From NCBI GenBank assembly GCA_037481875.1, contig JBBFKY010000002.1, forward strand, positions 62,001-126,000: a stretch of 64,000 nt of DNA, read 5' to 3'. This DNA is from Desulfosoma sp. GTDB lineage: Bacteria; Desulfobacterota; Syntrophobacteria; Syntrophobacterales; DSM-9756. Under the pieces are notes generated by a model, which was given only the letters and a program-made list of their open reading frames with translations, did not search any database and had not been told where the DNA came from. The translations under genes were made by a program, and so were the position numbers. This document shows, one piece after another, positions 36,833-46,676 of the stretch. Position 1 is the stretch's first letter. Each line of letters begins with the position of its first letter.

Positions 36833-38179
36833 TTGTGGAAGACGCCTCAAAAGCCGTCCCTGTCTAGCGCTCCAACATTGTCGGCTCCGCTGGCGGATCG
36901 AATGCGGCCCCGTCGCCTTGAAGAATTTGTGGGCCAAAAGCATCTTCTGGGTGAAGGCAAGATTCTTCATCGGCTTTTGAGTCGAACCCTTTTTCAGTCG
37001 CTCATTTTATGGGGGCCACCCGGCTGTGGCAAAACCACCTTGGCCCAGCTCATCGCAGCCCACACTCAAGGCCACTTCATGGCCCTTTCGGCTGTCACGG
37101 CGGGAACCAAGGAAATTCGCGAATCCGTAGAGGAGGCGCGCCGAGTTTTTGCCACGGAACAGAGACGTTCCTGGCTTTTCATGGATGAAATCCATCGCTT
37201 GAACAAAGCCCAGCAGGACGTCCTACTGCCTCATGTGGAAAAAGGAACCCTCTATCTTTTGGGGGCTACCACCGAAAACCCTTCCTTTGAAATCATTCGT
37301 CCTTTACTTAGCCGTTGCCATGTGTTGGTTCTGGAACCTTTGTCCGAGGAAGACCTTACGCAGGTGATCACAAGGGCCCTCAGGGATCCGGATCGAGGCT
37401 TGGGGATGCTTCGTCCCGTCATGAGCGAAGAGGCCCTGAGGCTTTTAGTCAAGGCTGCCGGCGGGGATGCCCGTGTGGCTCTGAACCTGCTGGAAACGGC
37501 CGTTTTAAGCACAGCTCCTGACCCGGACGGTTTTCGACGTCTCGAACCCTCAGCGCTGGTCGACGTCTTGGAACGGCCCTCGCATTACGACAAGAGCGGT
37601 GAAGAACATTACAACTTGATTTCCGCCTTTCACAAGAGCCTTCGAGGTGGCGATCCGGACGCGGCCCTTTACTGGATGACTCGAATGCTTCAAGCCGGAG
37701 AGGATCCCCTTTACATCGGGCGTCGGCTTGTTGTGGCTGCGTCCGAAGATGTGGGACTTGCCGATCCTTTTGCTTTGGTCTTGGCCATGAACGCCGTTCG
37801 TGCCTATGAGTTGCTGGGAAGTCCTGAAGGGGAACTCCACTTGGCTCAGGCGGCGGTGTATGTCAGTCTTGCGCCGAAAAGCAACAGCGTCTACAAGGCC
37901 TTGAAAGCGGCTCGTGAATGCGCTCGAAAAACCCCATACGACCCCGTGCCTTTTCATCTCAGAAATGCCCCGACGGCGCTTCTGAAGGAGCTGGGATACG
38001 GAAAAGATTATCGATATCCTCATGACTCGCCGGAAGGATGGGTTCCCGAAGTGTATCTGCCCCAAGGGTTGGCTGGGACCGAGTTTTATGAACCCAAGGA
38101 GCGGGGTTGGGAAGGAAAGTGGAAGGAGGCTTTGGCTCGACGCCGAGCCTTGGTGAAAAAACGGGATGATCAAAGATAA
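36833..38179 (+). CDS. rarA: Replication-associated recombination ATPase RarA/MgsA
   Basis: AAA+ clamp-loader-like ATPase acting at stalled or gapped replication forks; about 448 residues. It contains [20 protein letters not shown], Walker [18 protein letters not shown], Walker [17 protein letters not shown], sensor 1 [31 protein letters not shown] and [13 protein letters not shown], and the C-terminal tetramerisation region ending in PPNSVYK-type [16 protein letters not shown] chose TTG at 36833, with AGGAG seven bases upstream; GTG at 36815 is also in frame. It overlaps the following kinase gene by 14 bases. Confidence 0.95.
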   Translation: MWKTPQKPSLSSAPTLSAPLADRMRPRRLEEFVGQKHLLGEGKILHRLLSRTLFQSLILWGPPGCGKTTLAQLIAAHTQGHFMALSAVTAGTKEIRESVEEARRVFATEQRRSWLFMDEIHRLNKAQQDVLLPHVEKGTLYLLGATTENPSFEIIRPLLSRCHVLVLEPLSEEDLTQVITRALRDPDRGLGMLRPVMSEEALRLLVKAAGGDARVALNLLETAVLSTAPDPDGFRRLEPSALVDVLERPSHYDKSGEEHYNLISAFHKSLRGGDPDAALYWMTRMLQAGEDPLYIGRRLVVAASEDVGLADPFALVLAMNAVRAYELLGSPEGELHLAQAAVYVSLAPKSNSVYKALKAARECARKTPYDPVPFHLRNAPTALLKELGYGKDYRYPHDSPEGWVPEVYLPQGLAGTEFYEPKERGWEGKWKEALARRRALVKKRDDQR

Positions 38180-39752
38180 AAAAAACCATGGGGTCATGTC
38201 CTTGACTGTGTTAGAGAGAAGGGATGATGGGTCTCCTTCCAAATCCTGGCGACTCAAGAACGCCGTTTTGCCCCTCAGAGACTCAAAAGCGGATGCGGTC
38301 CCGATCCCCGTGAACCTTGCCACGGGAAAACCTTTTCGATTGGTGAAGTACGTAGCGGTATCCAGCCTGATCGTTATCTTGGTCTGCACGTTGCTCCTTT
38401 CCACTTTTCTTTCTCACAAGGCTCGAAAAATTCTCGTCCAAAAGAGTGAGGAGTATGCTTTTCTGACGGCCGAGAACTTGAACCATCAGGTTTTCTTTCA
38501 ATTTACGACCGTTGTGGTCGCCGTAGAGGGTGAAGTTCGACTCAGTCGCAAAGAGCAGTACCAACGTTTGGACAAAGTGGTTCGAAACGCCATTTACGGA
38601 CTGGCCGTAGAGAGTGTGAACATCTACACTGACGAAGGTGTTTTGGCCTACAGCACGGAAGATGTGCCTTTGGGGGAAAAGAAAGATCTGGGAGAGGCTT
38701 TTCAAAAGGCTCTCAATGGAGGCATGTTTTCCATCATGGAAGGCCGGCATCTTTCGATTCTGGGGATTTCCTGGCCCATCGGGCCTCAAAAGCTACGCAC
38801 CTATTTGCCCATGTGGGAGGAGCGTCCTTTAAGCTGGAAGCGGGGGCGTATTCTCGGCGTCTTTGAATTCACGCAGGATGTCACGGCTGACCATGTGAAC
38901 ATCGCCCGTTTTCAGGTGATCATTTTTGCCAGCATTGCCACTTTTGTGGGGGTGCTGTTTGCCGCGCTTGTGGCCATTTTGCGTCGTGCGGAGAAAATTC
39001 TTGAAGCACGGGCTCGTGAACGCCAGAAACTTGAGCAGGAGCTGCAACGGACGGAGAGGCTCGCGGTTCTTGGGGAAATGATTGCAGGGGTGTCGCACGA
39101 AATCAAAAATCCTTTGGGAATCATTCGAAGTACCGCAGAACTTTTGGAAAAACGTCTGCAGGAACCTCGGCAGAAAAAGCTGGCATCCATCATGATTGAA
39201 GAGGCTACGCGGCTCAACAATATCGTGACGGAATTTTTGGACTTCGCTCGTCCTAAGGACTTGAGGCCCGAGCCTTGCCGAGTGGAAGAGATTCTTGAAC
39301 GAAATCTTGCGGTGATCGAGGCGGAATGCCAAAAACGAAACATTCGCATTGAGAAGGATTTTCAAGCGGGGGAGGCTGTTTTGAAAGCCGACGCCAATCT
39401 TTTATACCGCGCTTTCTTGAACCTCTTAGTCAATGCGGTCCAGGCGATGGAAACGGGAGGCACTCTGGAAATCGCCACGTCTCTAAAGTGTGTGGACAGT
39501 CGAAAGCAACCGATGCTGGAAGTGCGTGTCAACGATACGGGACCCGGCATTCCTCCGGAATTGCTGCCGAAGATTTTTAACCCCTTTTTCACAACCCGTG
39601 AAAAAGGAACTGGACTGGGATTGTCCATCGTGCTGAGCATCATTCAGAGTCATCAAGGCTCGGTGGAGCTCAAGCCTCGGCCGGAAGGAGGCACGAGTGC
39701 CGTGGTGCGATTGCCTTTGAGCCTTTCGGATCAGGGCGAAGCCACATCTTGA
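38166..39752 (+). CDS. Membrane sensor histidine kinase (NtrB/ZraS-like)
   Basis: A 528-residue kinase with TM1 near residues 60-80 (SSLIVILVCTLLLSTFLS), a periplasmic sensory region of about 180 residues, TM2 near 264-284 (FASIATFVGVLFAALVAILR), a short coiled linker and the transmitter. The H-box is MIAGVSHEIKNPLGIIRSTA, N-box LLVNAVQAMETGG, G1 VNDTGPGIPPELLPKIFNPF and G2 KGTGLGLSIVLS. Asn two residues after Glu in the H-box (HEIKNPL) is the NtrB/ZraS subtype that partners NtrC regulators, and an NtrC-type gene follows 59 bases later. The start within the rarA end lacks a strong ribosome site; ATG 38196 is an alternative. Confidence 0.93.
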   Translation: MIKDKKNHGVMSLTVLERRDDGSPSKSWRLKNAVLPLRDSKADAVPIPVNLATGKPFRLVKYVAVSSLIVILVCTLLLSTFLSHKARKILVQKSEEYAFLTAENLNHQVFFQFTTVVVAVEGEVRLSRKEQYQRLDKVVRNAIYGLAVESVNIYTDEGVLAYSTEDVPLGEKKDLGEAFQKALNGGMFSIMEGRHLSILGISWPIGPQKLRTYLPMWEERPLSWKRGRILGVFEFTQDVTADHVNIARFQVIIFASIATFVGVLFAALVAILRRAEKILEARARERQKLEQELQRTERLAVLGEMIAGVSHEIKNPLGIIRSTAELLEKRLQEPRQKKLASIMIEEATRLNNIVTEFLDFARPKDLRPEPCRVEEILERNLAVIEAECQKRNIRIEKDFQAGEAVLKADANLLYRAFLNLLVNAVQAMETGGTLEIATSLKCVDSRKQPMLEVRVNDTGPGIPPELLPKIFNPFFTTREKGTGLGLSIVLSIIQSHQGSVELKPRPEGGTSAVVRLPLSLSDQGEATS

Positions 39753-39811
39753 CGAGTTTTTGAGAAGGCGCATGCTCAAGACTTACCGAGACCAGTGTGA
39801 GACGTAGTTTC

Positions 39812-41296
39812 ATGGGAAACGTTCTGATTATCGACGACGAAAAGAATTACCTCATTATTTTGGAAGATTTGCTTACCGAAGAGGGGCACCATGTGATGAC
39901 GGCCGAAAGCGGCCGGGACGGTTTGGAAATCGTTCAAAACAACGATCTGGATGTGGTGATTACCGACATGAAAATGCCGGGGATGGACGGCATGCAGGTT
40001 CTGGAACAGGTGCTCGCCTTCAATGCGGATCTTCCGGTGATCATGATGACGGCTTTCGGTACGGTGGAAAAGGCTGTGGAAGCCATGAAGAAAGGAGCCT
40101 TTCACTATATTCTCAAGCCCTTTGAAAACGAAGAACTGAAAGTTCTTGTGCAAAAGGCCGTGGAGCACCACCAAATTAAGCGTCAGAACCGGCAGATGAA
40201 AGATATACTGGCGGAGCAGCACCAGTTTCATAACATTGTGGGAAAAAGCGAGCCCATGCAAAGGGTCTATGCACTGATTCGTAAAGTAGCCCCCACTAAG
40301 GCGACGGTGCTTATCACGGGAGAATCCGGTACGGGAAAAGAGCTTATCGCTCGAGCGATTCATTTCAATAGCCCTCGAAAGACAGGTCCTTTCATCTCGG
40401 TCAACTGTGGCGCTCTTCCGGAAAATCTTTTGGAAAGCGAGCTCTTCGGCCATGAGCGGGGAGCGTTTACGGGAGCTGTCGGGTTACGTAAGGGTCGATT
40501 TGAACTGGCCCACGGTGGGACTCTCTTTCTGGATGAAATCAGTGAAATGTCCCCGCCCCTTCAAGTAAAGCTGTTGCGAGCTTTGCAGGAAATGCGTTTT
40601 GAACGTGTGGGTGGCACAGAAACCCTTCATGTGGATGTCCGCGTCGTGGCCGCTTCCAACCGAAATCTCAAGGAAGAAGTTGCCGCCGGTCGATTCCGCT
40701 CCGACCTTTTCTTTCGTTTGAATGTGGTCCATGTGCAATTGCCGTCCCTTCGAGAACGTCCGTCGGACATCCCTCTTCTTGCGCAGCATTTTCTCAGAAA
40801 ATACGAGAAACAGACAGGCCGAGAAGGCCTTCGCTTTCGGCCTGAAACTCTTCGTGCCCTGCTGGACTATTCTTGGCCGGGAAATGTTCGAGAATTGGAA
40901 AACGTCGTGGAACGCGCCGTCATTCTTTGTCCAGATCAGGAAATTACCCTCGAGGACTTGCCGGCGGAGATCCTGTCTTCGGCACCGAGTCTCTCCCCCG
41001 GTTCGATAACCTCGCCGCCGGAGCCGTCTGTTCGCCTGGAAGGTGGGAGGGAGACATCGGATCGACGAGAAGCCTTGAAGATTCTTCCTCCAGGTCCACA
41101 GCGCGTCCGACAGCTTCGTGCCTTGGATTTCGTGCAGTCGCAAGGCTACATTACCAACCGAGATTATGCGCGCCTCAACGAGGTTTCCGAACGCCAGGCT
41201 TTGAGGGAATTGACGGACATGGTGGATAAAGGCCTGTTGGTGCGTATGGGAAAAGGGCGAAGTTGCCAGTACGTTTTCGCCCAAGAAACCTCATGA
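39812..41296 (+). CDS. Sigma-54-dependent response regulator with winged-helix C-terminus
   Basis: A 494-residue NtrC-type activator. The receiver domain ([20 protein letters not shown], phospho-Asp in [14 protein letters not shown]) is followed by the AAA+ domain with Walker [17 protein letters not shown], the sigma-54 contact loop [10 protein letters not shown], Walker [15 protein letters not shown] and the R-finger segment [20 protein letters not shown]. The C-terminus is unusual: after a Pro/Ser-rich linker it has [20 protein letters not shown] and [20 protein letters not shown], a winged helix resembling those at the end of RecG-like or Fic-related proteins rather than the Fis-type helix-turn-helix. 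It follows its presumed kinase. ATG 39812 was preferred over GTG 39797. Confidence 0.93.
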   Translation: MGNVLIIDDEKNYLIILEDLLTEEGHHVMTAESGRDGLEIVQNNDLDVVITDMKMPGMDGMQVLEQVLAFNADLPVIMMTAFGTVEKAVEAMKKGAFHYILKPFENEELKVLVQKAVEHHQIKRQNRQMKDILAEQHQFHNIVGKSEPMQRVYALIRKVAPTKATVLITGESGTGKELIARAIHFNSPRKTGPFISVNCGALPENLLESELFGHERGAFTGAVGLRKGRFELAHGGTLFLDEISEMSPPLQVKLLRALQEMRFERVGGTETLHVDVRVVAASNRNLKEEVAAGRFRSDLFFRLNVVHVQLPSLRERPSDIPLLAQHFLRKYEKQTGREGLRFRPETLRALLDYSWPGNVRELENVVERAVILCPDQEITLEDLPAEILSSAPSLSPGSITSPPEPSVRLEGGRETSDRREALKILPPGPQRVRQLRALDFVQSQGYITNRDYARLNEVSERQALRELTDMVDKGLLVRMGKGRSCQYVFAQETS

Positions 41297-41490
41297 AAGG
41301 CACGCTGCGTGGTGTTCCCGCCCCTTTTCTGGAATCTTTCGTCCTAGAACGGGTTTTTCCTTGGAAGCGCGAACGTCTCGACCGCACAAAGCACGGGTTG
41401 GACGCATGCGCTTCCATGGGAAAACCATCGCCTTTCGTCAAGGTCGAACAGTTTTCCGGGTTTTCGTTTCCCAGAGACTCGGCAAAGCGC

Positions 41491-41518
41491 TTGACATCGT
41501 GGGGCAAGCCAATAGAAT
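41491..41518 (+). promoter_or_regulatory. Candidate sigma-70 promoter of the carboxyltransferase gene
   Basis: TTGACA (41491-41496), a 16-base spacer, then TAGAAT (41513-41518): six and five matches to consensus. It lies about 70 bases before the carboxyltransferase ATG. The rest of 41297-41587 shows no gene. Confidence 0.65.
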
Positions 41519-41587
41519 TGCGCGGAGCCCCAAGACGGCTAGGCCTATGATCCCTCCACGTGACCAGAATCAACAGGAGAATCACTT

Positions 41588-43141
41588 ATGCAGACGGTGG
41601 CGGACAAAATCAAGGAACTGCGAGAGCGCGAAGCGAAGATCAAAGAGATGGGCGGCGAAAAGGCCGTCGCTGCGCAGCATGAGCGGGGAAAAATGACCGC
41701 GCGGGAACGTTTGGAATATTTCTTTGACCCCGGAACGTTTCGTGAACTGGACATCTTCGTCAAGCACCGCGGGACCTTGTTTGGCCTGGACAAGATGGAC
41801 ATTCCTGCAGACGGCGTCATTACGGGTTACGGCCTGGTGAATGGTCGACAGGTGTTCGCCTTTTCCCAGGACTTTACCGCTCGAGCCGGCACTTTGGGGG
41901 AAATGCATTCACGCAAGATCTGTAAAGTTATGGACCTGGCCCTCAAAGCCGGAAAACCCTTTGTGGGTTTCAACGATTCAGGGGGTGCTCGTATTCAGGA
42001 AGGGGTGGATGCCTTGTCCGGATACGGTCAGATCTTTTATCGCAACGCCATCAGTTCCGGGGTGATTCCCCAGATTTCCGCCATTATGGGACCGTGCGCC
42101 GGCGGTGCGGTGTATTCTCCGGCCATGACGGACTTCGTCTTCATGGTGAAAAACACCAGCTACATGTTCATTACAGGTCCTGATGTCATTAAATCGGTGC
42201 TGGGAGAAGAGATCACCCAAGAAGAGCTGGGCGGAGCCATCGCCCACAGCACCAAGAGCGGGGTTGCGCATTTCGCCTGCGAAAACGATCAGCATGCTAT
42301 CGATGAAATCAAAAGGCTCCTGACTTTCTTGCCGGATAACAACATGGAAGACCCTCCCATTGTGGATACCGGCGATGATCCGTATCGGCTGGCTCCCGAG
42401 CTGGATACGATCCTTCCGGATAATCCCATGGGTGCTTATGACATGAAGGATGTCATTCGTGCCATTGTGGATCGAGGGGATTTTTTTGAGGTCCACGAAG
42501 GATATGCTCAAAACATGGTGGTAGGCTTTGGGCGACTCAACGGCCGAACCATCGGAATCATTGCCAACCAGCCTAAAGTGTTGGCCGGCTGCTTGGATGT
42601 GGATTCTTCCGATAAGGCCACGCGGTTCATTCGCTTCTGCGATGCTTTTAACATTCCTTTATTGACCTTGGCGGATGTGCCCGGCTATTTACCTGGTAAG
42701 CAACAGGAATGGGGCGGCATCATTCGTCATGGTGCCAAACTTCTGTGGTGCTATTCCGAAGCGACGGTACCGAAGGTCACCCTCATTATTCGCAAGGACT
42801 ATGGTGGATCCTACTTAGCCATGTGTTCCAAGGATCTGGGTGCCGATATCGCTTTGGCATGGCCGACGGCGGAAATCGCCGTCATGGGCGCCGAAGGTGC
42901 GGCCAATATTATCTTTCGAAAAGATATTCAGTCGGCACCGGATCCCGTGGCGAAGCGAAAAGAAAAAATCGAGGAGTATCGAAATCTCCTCTACAACCCC
43001 TACATTGCCGCTTCTCGAGGATATATCGACGCAGTTATCGTTCCCAGTGAAACTCGGGCTCGCCTCGTGGAAGCCTATGAACTTCTGGCGACCAAACGGC
43101 AGGCTTTACCTCCCAAAAAGCATGGGAACATTCCCATGTAA
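41588..43141 (+). CDS. Acyl-CoA carboxylase carboxyltransferase (propionyl/methylmalonyl-CoA type)
   Basis: A 517-residue biotin-dependent carboxyltransferase subunit of the PccB/MmdA family. Family motifs are RGKMTARERLEYFFDPGTFR, FSQDFTARAGTLGEMHSRKI, GFNDSGGARIQEGVDALSGY, GPCAGGAVYSPAMTDFVFM, MFITGPDVIKSVLGEEIT, GIIANQPKVLAGCLDVDSSD, LTLADVPGYLPGKQQEWGGI and YGGSYLAMCSKDLGADIALA. The two oxyanion-hole regions (GGAR and the YGG loop) are intact. In propionate-forming or propionate-oxidising anaerobes this subunit works in methylmalonyl-CoA decarboxylase or transcarboxylase. No biotin-carrier or biotin-carboxylase gene is adjacent, so the exact complex is uncertain. It appears to be a single-gene transcript, with its own promoter and terminator. 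Confidence 0.95.
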   Translation: MQTVADKIKELREREAKIKEMGGEKAVAAQHERGKMTARERLEYFFDPGTFRELDIFVKHRGTLFGLDKMDIPADGVITGYGLVNGRQVFAFSQDFTARAGTLGEMHSRKICKVMDLALKAGKPFVGFNDSGGARIQEGVDALSGYGQIFYRNAISSGVIPQISAIMGPCAGGAVYSPAMTDFVFMVKNTSYMFITGPDVIKSVLGEEITQEELGGAIAHSTKSGVAHFACENDQHAIDEIKRLLTFLPDNNMEDPPIVDTGDDPYRLAPELDTILPDNPMGAYDMKDVIRAIVDRGDFFEVHEGYAQNMVVGFGRLNGRTIGIIANQPKVLAGCLDVDSSDKATRFIRFCDAFNIPLLTLADVPGYLPGKQQEWGGIIRHGAKLLWCYSEATVPKVTLIIRKDYGGSYLAMCSKDLGADIALAWPTAEIAVMGAEGAANIIFRKDIQSAPDPVAKRKEKIEEYRNLLYNPYIAASRGYIDAVIVPSETRARLVEAYELLATKRQALPPKKHGNIPM

Positions 43142-43185
43142 TGAAAAACAGCACAAAAGCCTTTGGAAAAAGGAAATGGTTGAAA

Positions 43186-43212
43186 GGGACGGCCGTTGCG
43201 CCGTCCCTTTTC
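43186..43212 (+). terminator. Intrinsic terminator after the carboxyltransferase gene
   Basis: Arms GGGACGGC (43186-43193) and GCCGTCCC (43200-43207) around CGTTGC, followed by TTTTCATTTTT. Confidence 0.88.
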
Positions 43213-43307
43213 ATTTTTCCAAAAGGGTTCATGTTCTCAGGTACAGGTTTCTTGAAGGCTGTTCGAGAACGTCCGAGGACCGTTGGGCCGAATGCGGTTG
43301 TAAAAGA

Positions 43308-43331
43308 GTAGCGAGGCACGCCTCGCCACGA
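43308..43331 (+). repeat. REP-like palindrome (GTAG type)
   Basis: GTAGCGAGGCACGCCTCGCCACGA: a GTAG head and arms CGAGGC and GCCTCG. It resembles the unit at 30945. The rest of 43213-43478 shows no gene. Confidence 0.55.
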
Positions 43332-43478
43332 CAAGGCTTCAAGGGGGTCTTTTCCTAAAAACACAAAACTTCGACACGCTCTTTATGCACGAGGGACGCG
43401 CGCACCTTCAGATAAAAAACCGTTCTCGGAAGAAATTTTGAAAGGCTAACTTGCGCTTTTCCTTGAAAAAAAAGAGGA

Positions 43479-43958
43479 TCATGGTCGGTCGGTCAGGCGG
43501 TAGGATTGGCCTGCCACTTGCAACACGTACTTTTGGGATTGGGAATCGTAGACCAGTCGAGAGGCCAGTTCGTAATAGGCAGGCTTGGCAAACCGTGCCA
43601 AAAGGTTTTTTCGCGTAGCCAGGCAGTAAAGGGCGCTTTCCGCCCTGACCGAAAGGGTTTCCGGCCTCAAGGCTTCCCTGCGCCCATCTTCCAACTGAAT
43701 GTGAACAGCCTGAATATTCCCGTCGGTGTCCTCATCCAAGAACACATACCGAACCCACAAAGGCGCATCGGCAACCCGTACAGGATGAACTTCCCCTTCG
43801 CAACGCACGTAATAACGACCGTCTCTTTCAAAAAGGGAGCGGCTCAGCATGCGAAAAAGTTCAGGGTCCGTCACGGGATTTCCTTCACAGAACCAATTTC
43901 CATGCGCATCGATAAAGTAGTCATAAACGTGTTTTTGCTGCGGCATGCCCTTGTCCAC
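43479..43958 (-). CDS. DUF1285-like protein of unknown function
   Basis: A small soluble protein of about 159 residues. Its N-terminal portion YDYFIDAHGNWFCEGNPVTD, then YYVRCEGEVHPVRVADAPLW, resembles the DUF1285 family, whose members contain a WFHEGxPI-like segment and an ADAPF-like motif. No signal peptide or membrane helix is visible. The start is uncertain: GTG at 43958 or ATG at 43946, neither with a strong ribosome site. It follows the Dabb gene on the same strand with a gap of 15 bases. No biochemical function is known to me. Confidence 0.72.
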   Translation of the reverse strand: MDKGMPQQKHVYDYFIDAHGNWFCEGNPVTDPELFRMLSRSLFERDGRYYVRCEGEVHPVRVADAPLWVRYVFLDEDTDGNIQAVHIQLEDGRREALRPETLSVRAESALYCLATRKNLLARFAKPAYYELASRLVYDSQSQKYVLQVAGQSYRLTDRP

Positions 43959-43973
43959 GCCGTCGCTTCGGAT

Positions 43974-44264
43974 CTAGAAGGTGAAATCCACGGCAATGAT
44001 CTGGTCACAGAGGCTTCGAACCAATTCCAAGACTTTCATGTGTTCCGGGTGCGCTTGATATCGTTTCAGGGCTTCCATGTCCTGAAAGCTGGAAACCAAA
44101 GCAAAATCATAGGATCGTTGGGATCGAACGATGTCACGTCCAAAATCATAGGAAAGTATCTCCGGAATGGTTCCAGGGAGCCGATCCAGCCCCTGTTCCA
44201 ACCGTGTGATATCCTCTTCGCCGACTCCCGGTTTGAATTTCATCACCACCACGTGTTTAATCAT
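43974..44264 (-). CDS. Stress-responsive alpha/beta-barrel (Dabb) domain protein
   Basis: A 96-residue single-domain protein of the Dabb family. It begins MIKHVVVMKFKPGVGEEDIT and has the central SYDFALVSSFQDMEALKRYQ and HPEHMKVLELVRSLCDQIIA, ending VDFTF, which matches the dimeric ferredoxin-like barrel fold. Members include stress proteins and a few enzymes of polyketide or cannabinoid synthesis, so no function follows. The ATG at 44264 has GGAGG seven bases upstream; a longer frame to 44312 was rejected. Confidence 0.9.
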   Translation of the reverse strand: MIKHVVVMKFKPGVGEEDITRLEQGLDRLPGTIPEILSYDFGRDIVRSQRSYDFALVSSFQDMEALKRYQAHPEHMKVLELVRSLCDQIIAVDFTF

Positions 44265-44359
44265 GGACGCCTCCGTTTTTCTTGATGTCACTTGTCGCCA
44301 AAACCCTTTCAAGACACCGCGTCACGCTTTTTTTCACGTCGCTTTTTCATTGCGACGGC

Positions 44360-46288
44360 TTATCCAGCTGTCTTGCTGTCTCTCAAGCGTCGTACGTCGC
44401 CGATACGAATCGTAAGCTTTTGCCCGTCAAAGTATTCCAGGAGAGGGATGGTGTACTTGCGGCTGGCCTGCGTCATTTCCTTAAACTGAGCCGCCGAAAT
44501 CTCGCCATGTTGTTGCAGAAAGGCCACCAATTTATCCTGTAAGTCGGCGATGGCTTCGGCGTGGAAAAATAAATCCTCCTTGACCTTGATCAAACGTCCC
44601 TGATTCAGCATCCAATCCAGAACGTCTTTATGCTGCCGGGATGTTCCGGGAAGTCGACTGGACACATCTTTAAAAAAGGGAGGCTGTAGGCCGGCTTCTC
44701 GGTAAGTTTTTTCCATGTGCTCCTGAATCGCCTTTTCTTCAGCGCTCAAATCTCCCTTATGGCTGGCAAGACGCACCCATTCCTTTTCCAGGACCACGGT
44801 CCCTTCTTCCCCAAGTCGACGCAGCACGTAGTGAAGCAGCTTCGGATCCACGGGCCGGTCGGTCTGAGCCGGAATCTCCTCCTTGGGCATGCCGGGTTTA
44901 AGAGGGTTTTTTGCGTGGTAGGTTTCCAAAATGGTTTTGATGTCGGCCTGCAGGGAGGCTAAGGACTCGGGATCGATAAACCGACGGTTTTCTCGGTCGT
45001 AAAGGACGGCCTTTTTCCGGGAAAGGAGCGTTTCCAAGGCCTCGGAAAAAGATTTTCCGAAAAGGTTGGCTCGAATTTGGAGTTCTTTTTCAGAAACGCC
45101 AAGCCACCCGGCATCGCGAAGATGCCACCGAAGCACCTCGGAAGCTTCTCCGTCTTCCAAAGTTCTCAGGGCTTGGGCTGCCAAGGGTTTGTCTTTTCCC
45201 TTGTGCTTTTTGGGCACCGGATGCAAGACCGCGCCACCCCCCAGGGTTCGAATGGGCGAATAGGAACGCAAAACATAACGGTCTCCTCGAAGGACCGCTA
45301 AAGGTCGATCCAACCGTACCTGAGCATAGGTTTTTTCTCCTGGAGCCAGCTGCTCTCGGTCCAGAAGAACCAGGGTCGCCACCGTTTCGGTGGTTCCCGT
45401 ATGAAACCGAATCTTCTGGCGGTCTTTGATCGGCTGGGGAATTTCGGGCAAGAGTTCCAGGGAAACATCCAGCATGTAACTCGAAAGCAGCGAATCCGGT
45501 GTTGCCACCACTTCGCCCCGTTGCAATGCTTCACGTTCCACACCTTGAAGATTGATGGCCGTCCGTTGCCCTGGAAAAGCTACCTGAACCTCCTGATTGT
45601 GGACCTGAAGACCTCGCACCTTGGTGCTTATCCCAGAAGGATAAACGGTCACGGGGTCCCCCACATGAAGCGTGCCTGAAAGACTGGTGCCGGTAACCAC
45701 CGTGCCGAAACCTTTCATAGTGAAAACACGGTCGATGGACATGCGAAAGGGGCCTGAGGTGCTTCGAGCCGGGACTTTCGGGACCATTTGAAAGAGGACC
45801 TGTTTGAGGGTGTCCAGTCCTTCACCTGTGACCGCCGAAACCCGAACAATGGGGGCCTTTTCCAGGAAGGTTCCCTTAAGGAAATCGCGAATATCTTCTT
45901 CCACCATATCGACCCATTCACCATCGTCCACTAGGTCGATTTTGGTGAGCACCACCAGCCCTTCCTTGACACGAAGCAGTTGGCAGATTTCCAAATGTTC
46001 ACGCGTTTGCGGCATCACGCCTTCGTCGGCGGCAATGACCAAAGCCACCAGATCGATTCCTGTGGCGCCGGCCACCATGTGCTTGACGAATCGTTCATGC
46101 CCGGGGACATCCACGATACCAAGCCGCGTGCCGTCGGGCAGATCCAGATAAGCAAAACCCAATTCGATGGTAATACCGCGGCGCTTTTCTTCCTTCAGCC
46201 TGTCCGTGTCGATGCCTGTCAGCGCACGAATAAGGGACGTTTTGCCATGGTCGATGTGACCGGCGGTGCCGAGCACGACTTGGTGCAT
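44360..46288 (-). CDS. selB: Selenocysteine-specific elongation factor SelB
   Basis: GTPase that delivers Sec-tRNA to the ribosome at UGA codons bearing a SECIS hairpin; 642 residues. The N-terminal EF-Tu-like part has G1 [20 protein letters not shown], switch [21 protein letters not shown]3 [20 protein letters not shown] and G4 [11 protein letters not shown]. The domain 2 region [20 protein letters not shown] and the C-terminal winged helices, for example [20 protein letters not shown], bind the SECIS RNA. The ATG at 46288 has GAGGGAGG upstream. No selA, selD or tRNA-Sec gene is visible in the window, so the rest of the selenium pathway must lie elsewhere. Confidence 0.97.
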   Translation of the reverse strand: MHQVVLGTAGHIDHGKTSLIRALTGIDTDRLKEEKRRGITIELGFAYLDLPDGTRLGIVDVPGHERFVKHMVAGATGIDLVALVIAADEGVMPQTREHLEICQLLRVKEGLVVLTKIDLVDDGEWVDMVEEDIRDFLKGTFLEKAPIVRVSAVTGEGLDTLKQVLFQMVPKVPARSTSGPFRMSIDRVFTMKGFGTVVTGTSLSGTLHVGDPVTVYPSGISTKVRGLQVHNQEVQVAFPGQRTAINLQGVEREALQRGEVVATPDSLLSSYMLDVSLELLPEIPQPIKDRQKIRFHTGTTETVATLVLLDREQLAPGEKTYAQVRLDRPLAVLRGDRYVLRSYSPIRTLGGGAVLHPVPKKHKGKDKPLAAQALRTLEDGEASEVLRWHLRDAGWLGVSEKELQIRANLFGKSFSEALETLLSRKKAVLYDRENRRFIDPESLASLQADIKTILETYHAKNPLKPGMPKEEIPAQTDRPVDPKLLHYVLRRLGEEGTVVLEKEWVRLASHKGDLSAEEKAIQEHMEKTYREAGLQPPFFKDVSSRLPGTSRQHKDVLDWMLNQGRLIKVKEDLFFHAEAIADLQDKLVAFLQQHGEISAAQFKEMTQASRKYTIPLLEYFDGQKLTIRIGDVRRLRDSKTAG

Positions 46289-46676
46289 GGTGCCTCCCTC
46301 GCTCACACGAAAAGCAAATGCAGTATCCCATTTTCTTCGGCATAGTGCCATAATCAGCACTGCAATTCAACGCCACAGTCCGCCAAGCTCCATAACCCAC
46401 GGACTTTTGGCCATGTAGGGGCGGTTCGATGTGTCCGCTCCCCACCGAGCTCCATAGCCGACACACCTGTGTCAGGATAACATCAGACGAATTCTGCGGG
46501 CCGAACGCCGGCGTTCCTGGAAAATCGGCCGATTTGAAACGTAGCGTCATGGTATGCCGTGCTTCTGCCGCTTAAAATGGGGCCAGAGGTGAAGGAGGAA
46601 GGCTTGAGAAAGATGGGGTGCTGTGGTAGGAGGCGGCGAACGCCAGAATGGAATCGGCTTCCCTGAGGCAAAGCGC
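46289..46676. other. Divergent intergenic region between selB and mltG
   Basis: No gene is visible. It should hold divergent promoters for selB and mltG, which I could not place with confidence. A REP-like unit lies at 46415-46447. It was inspected for tRNA-Sec and none was recognised. Confidence 0.5.
46415..46447 (+). repeat. REP-like palindrome with GATGTGTCCG core
   Basis: GTAGGGGCGG, then TTCGATGTGTCCG, then CTCCCC: a GTAG head and imperfect palindrome. The GATGTGTC core is shared with the units at 9083-9140. Confidence 0.5.

Noticed and set aside
46289-46676. A tRNA-Sec gene near selB.
   Set aside because: I could not fold a cloverleaf; the GC-rich palindrome at 46415 is a REP-like unit.
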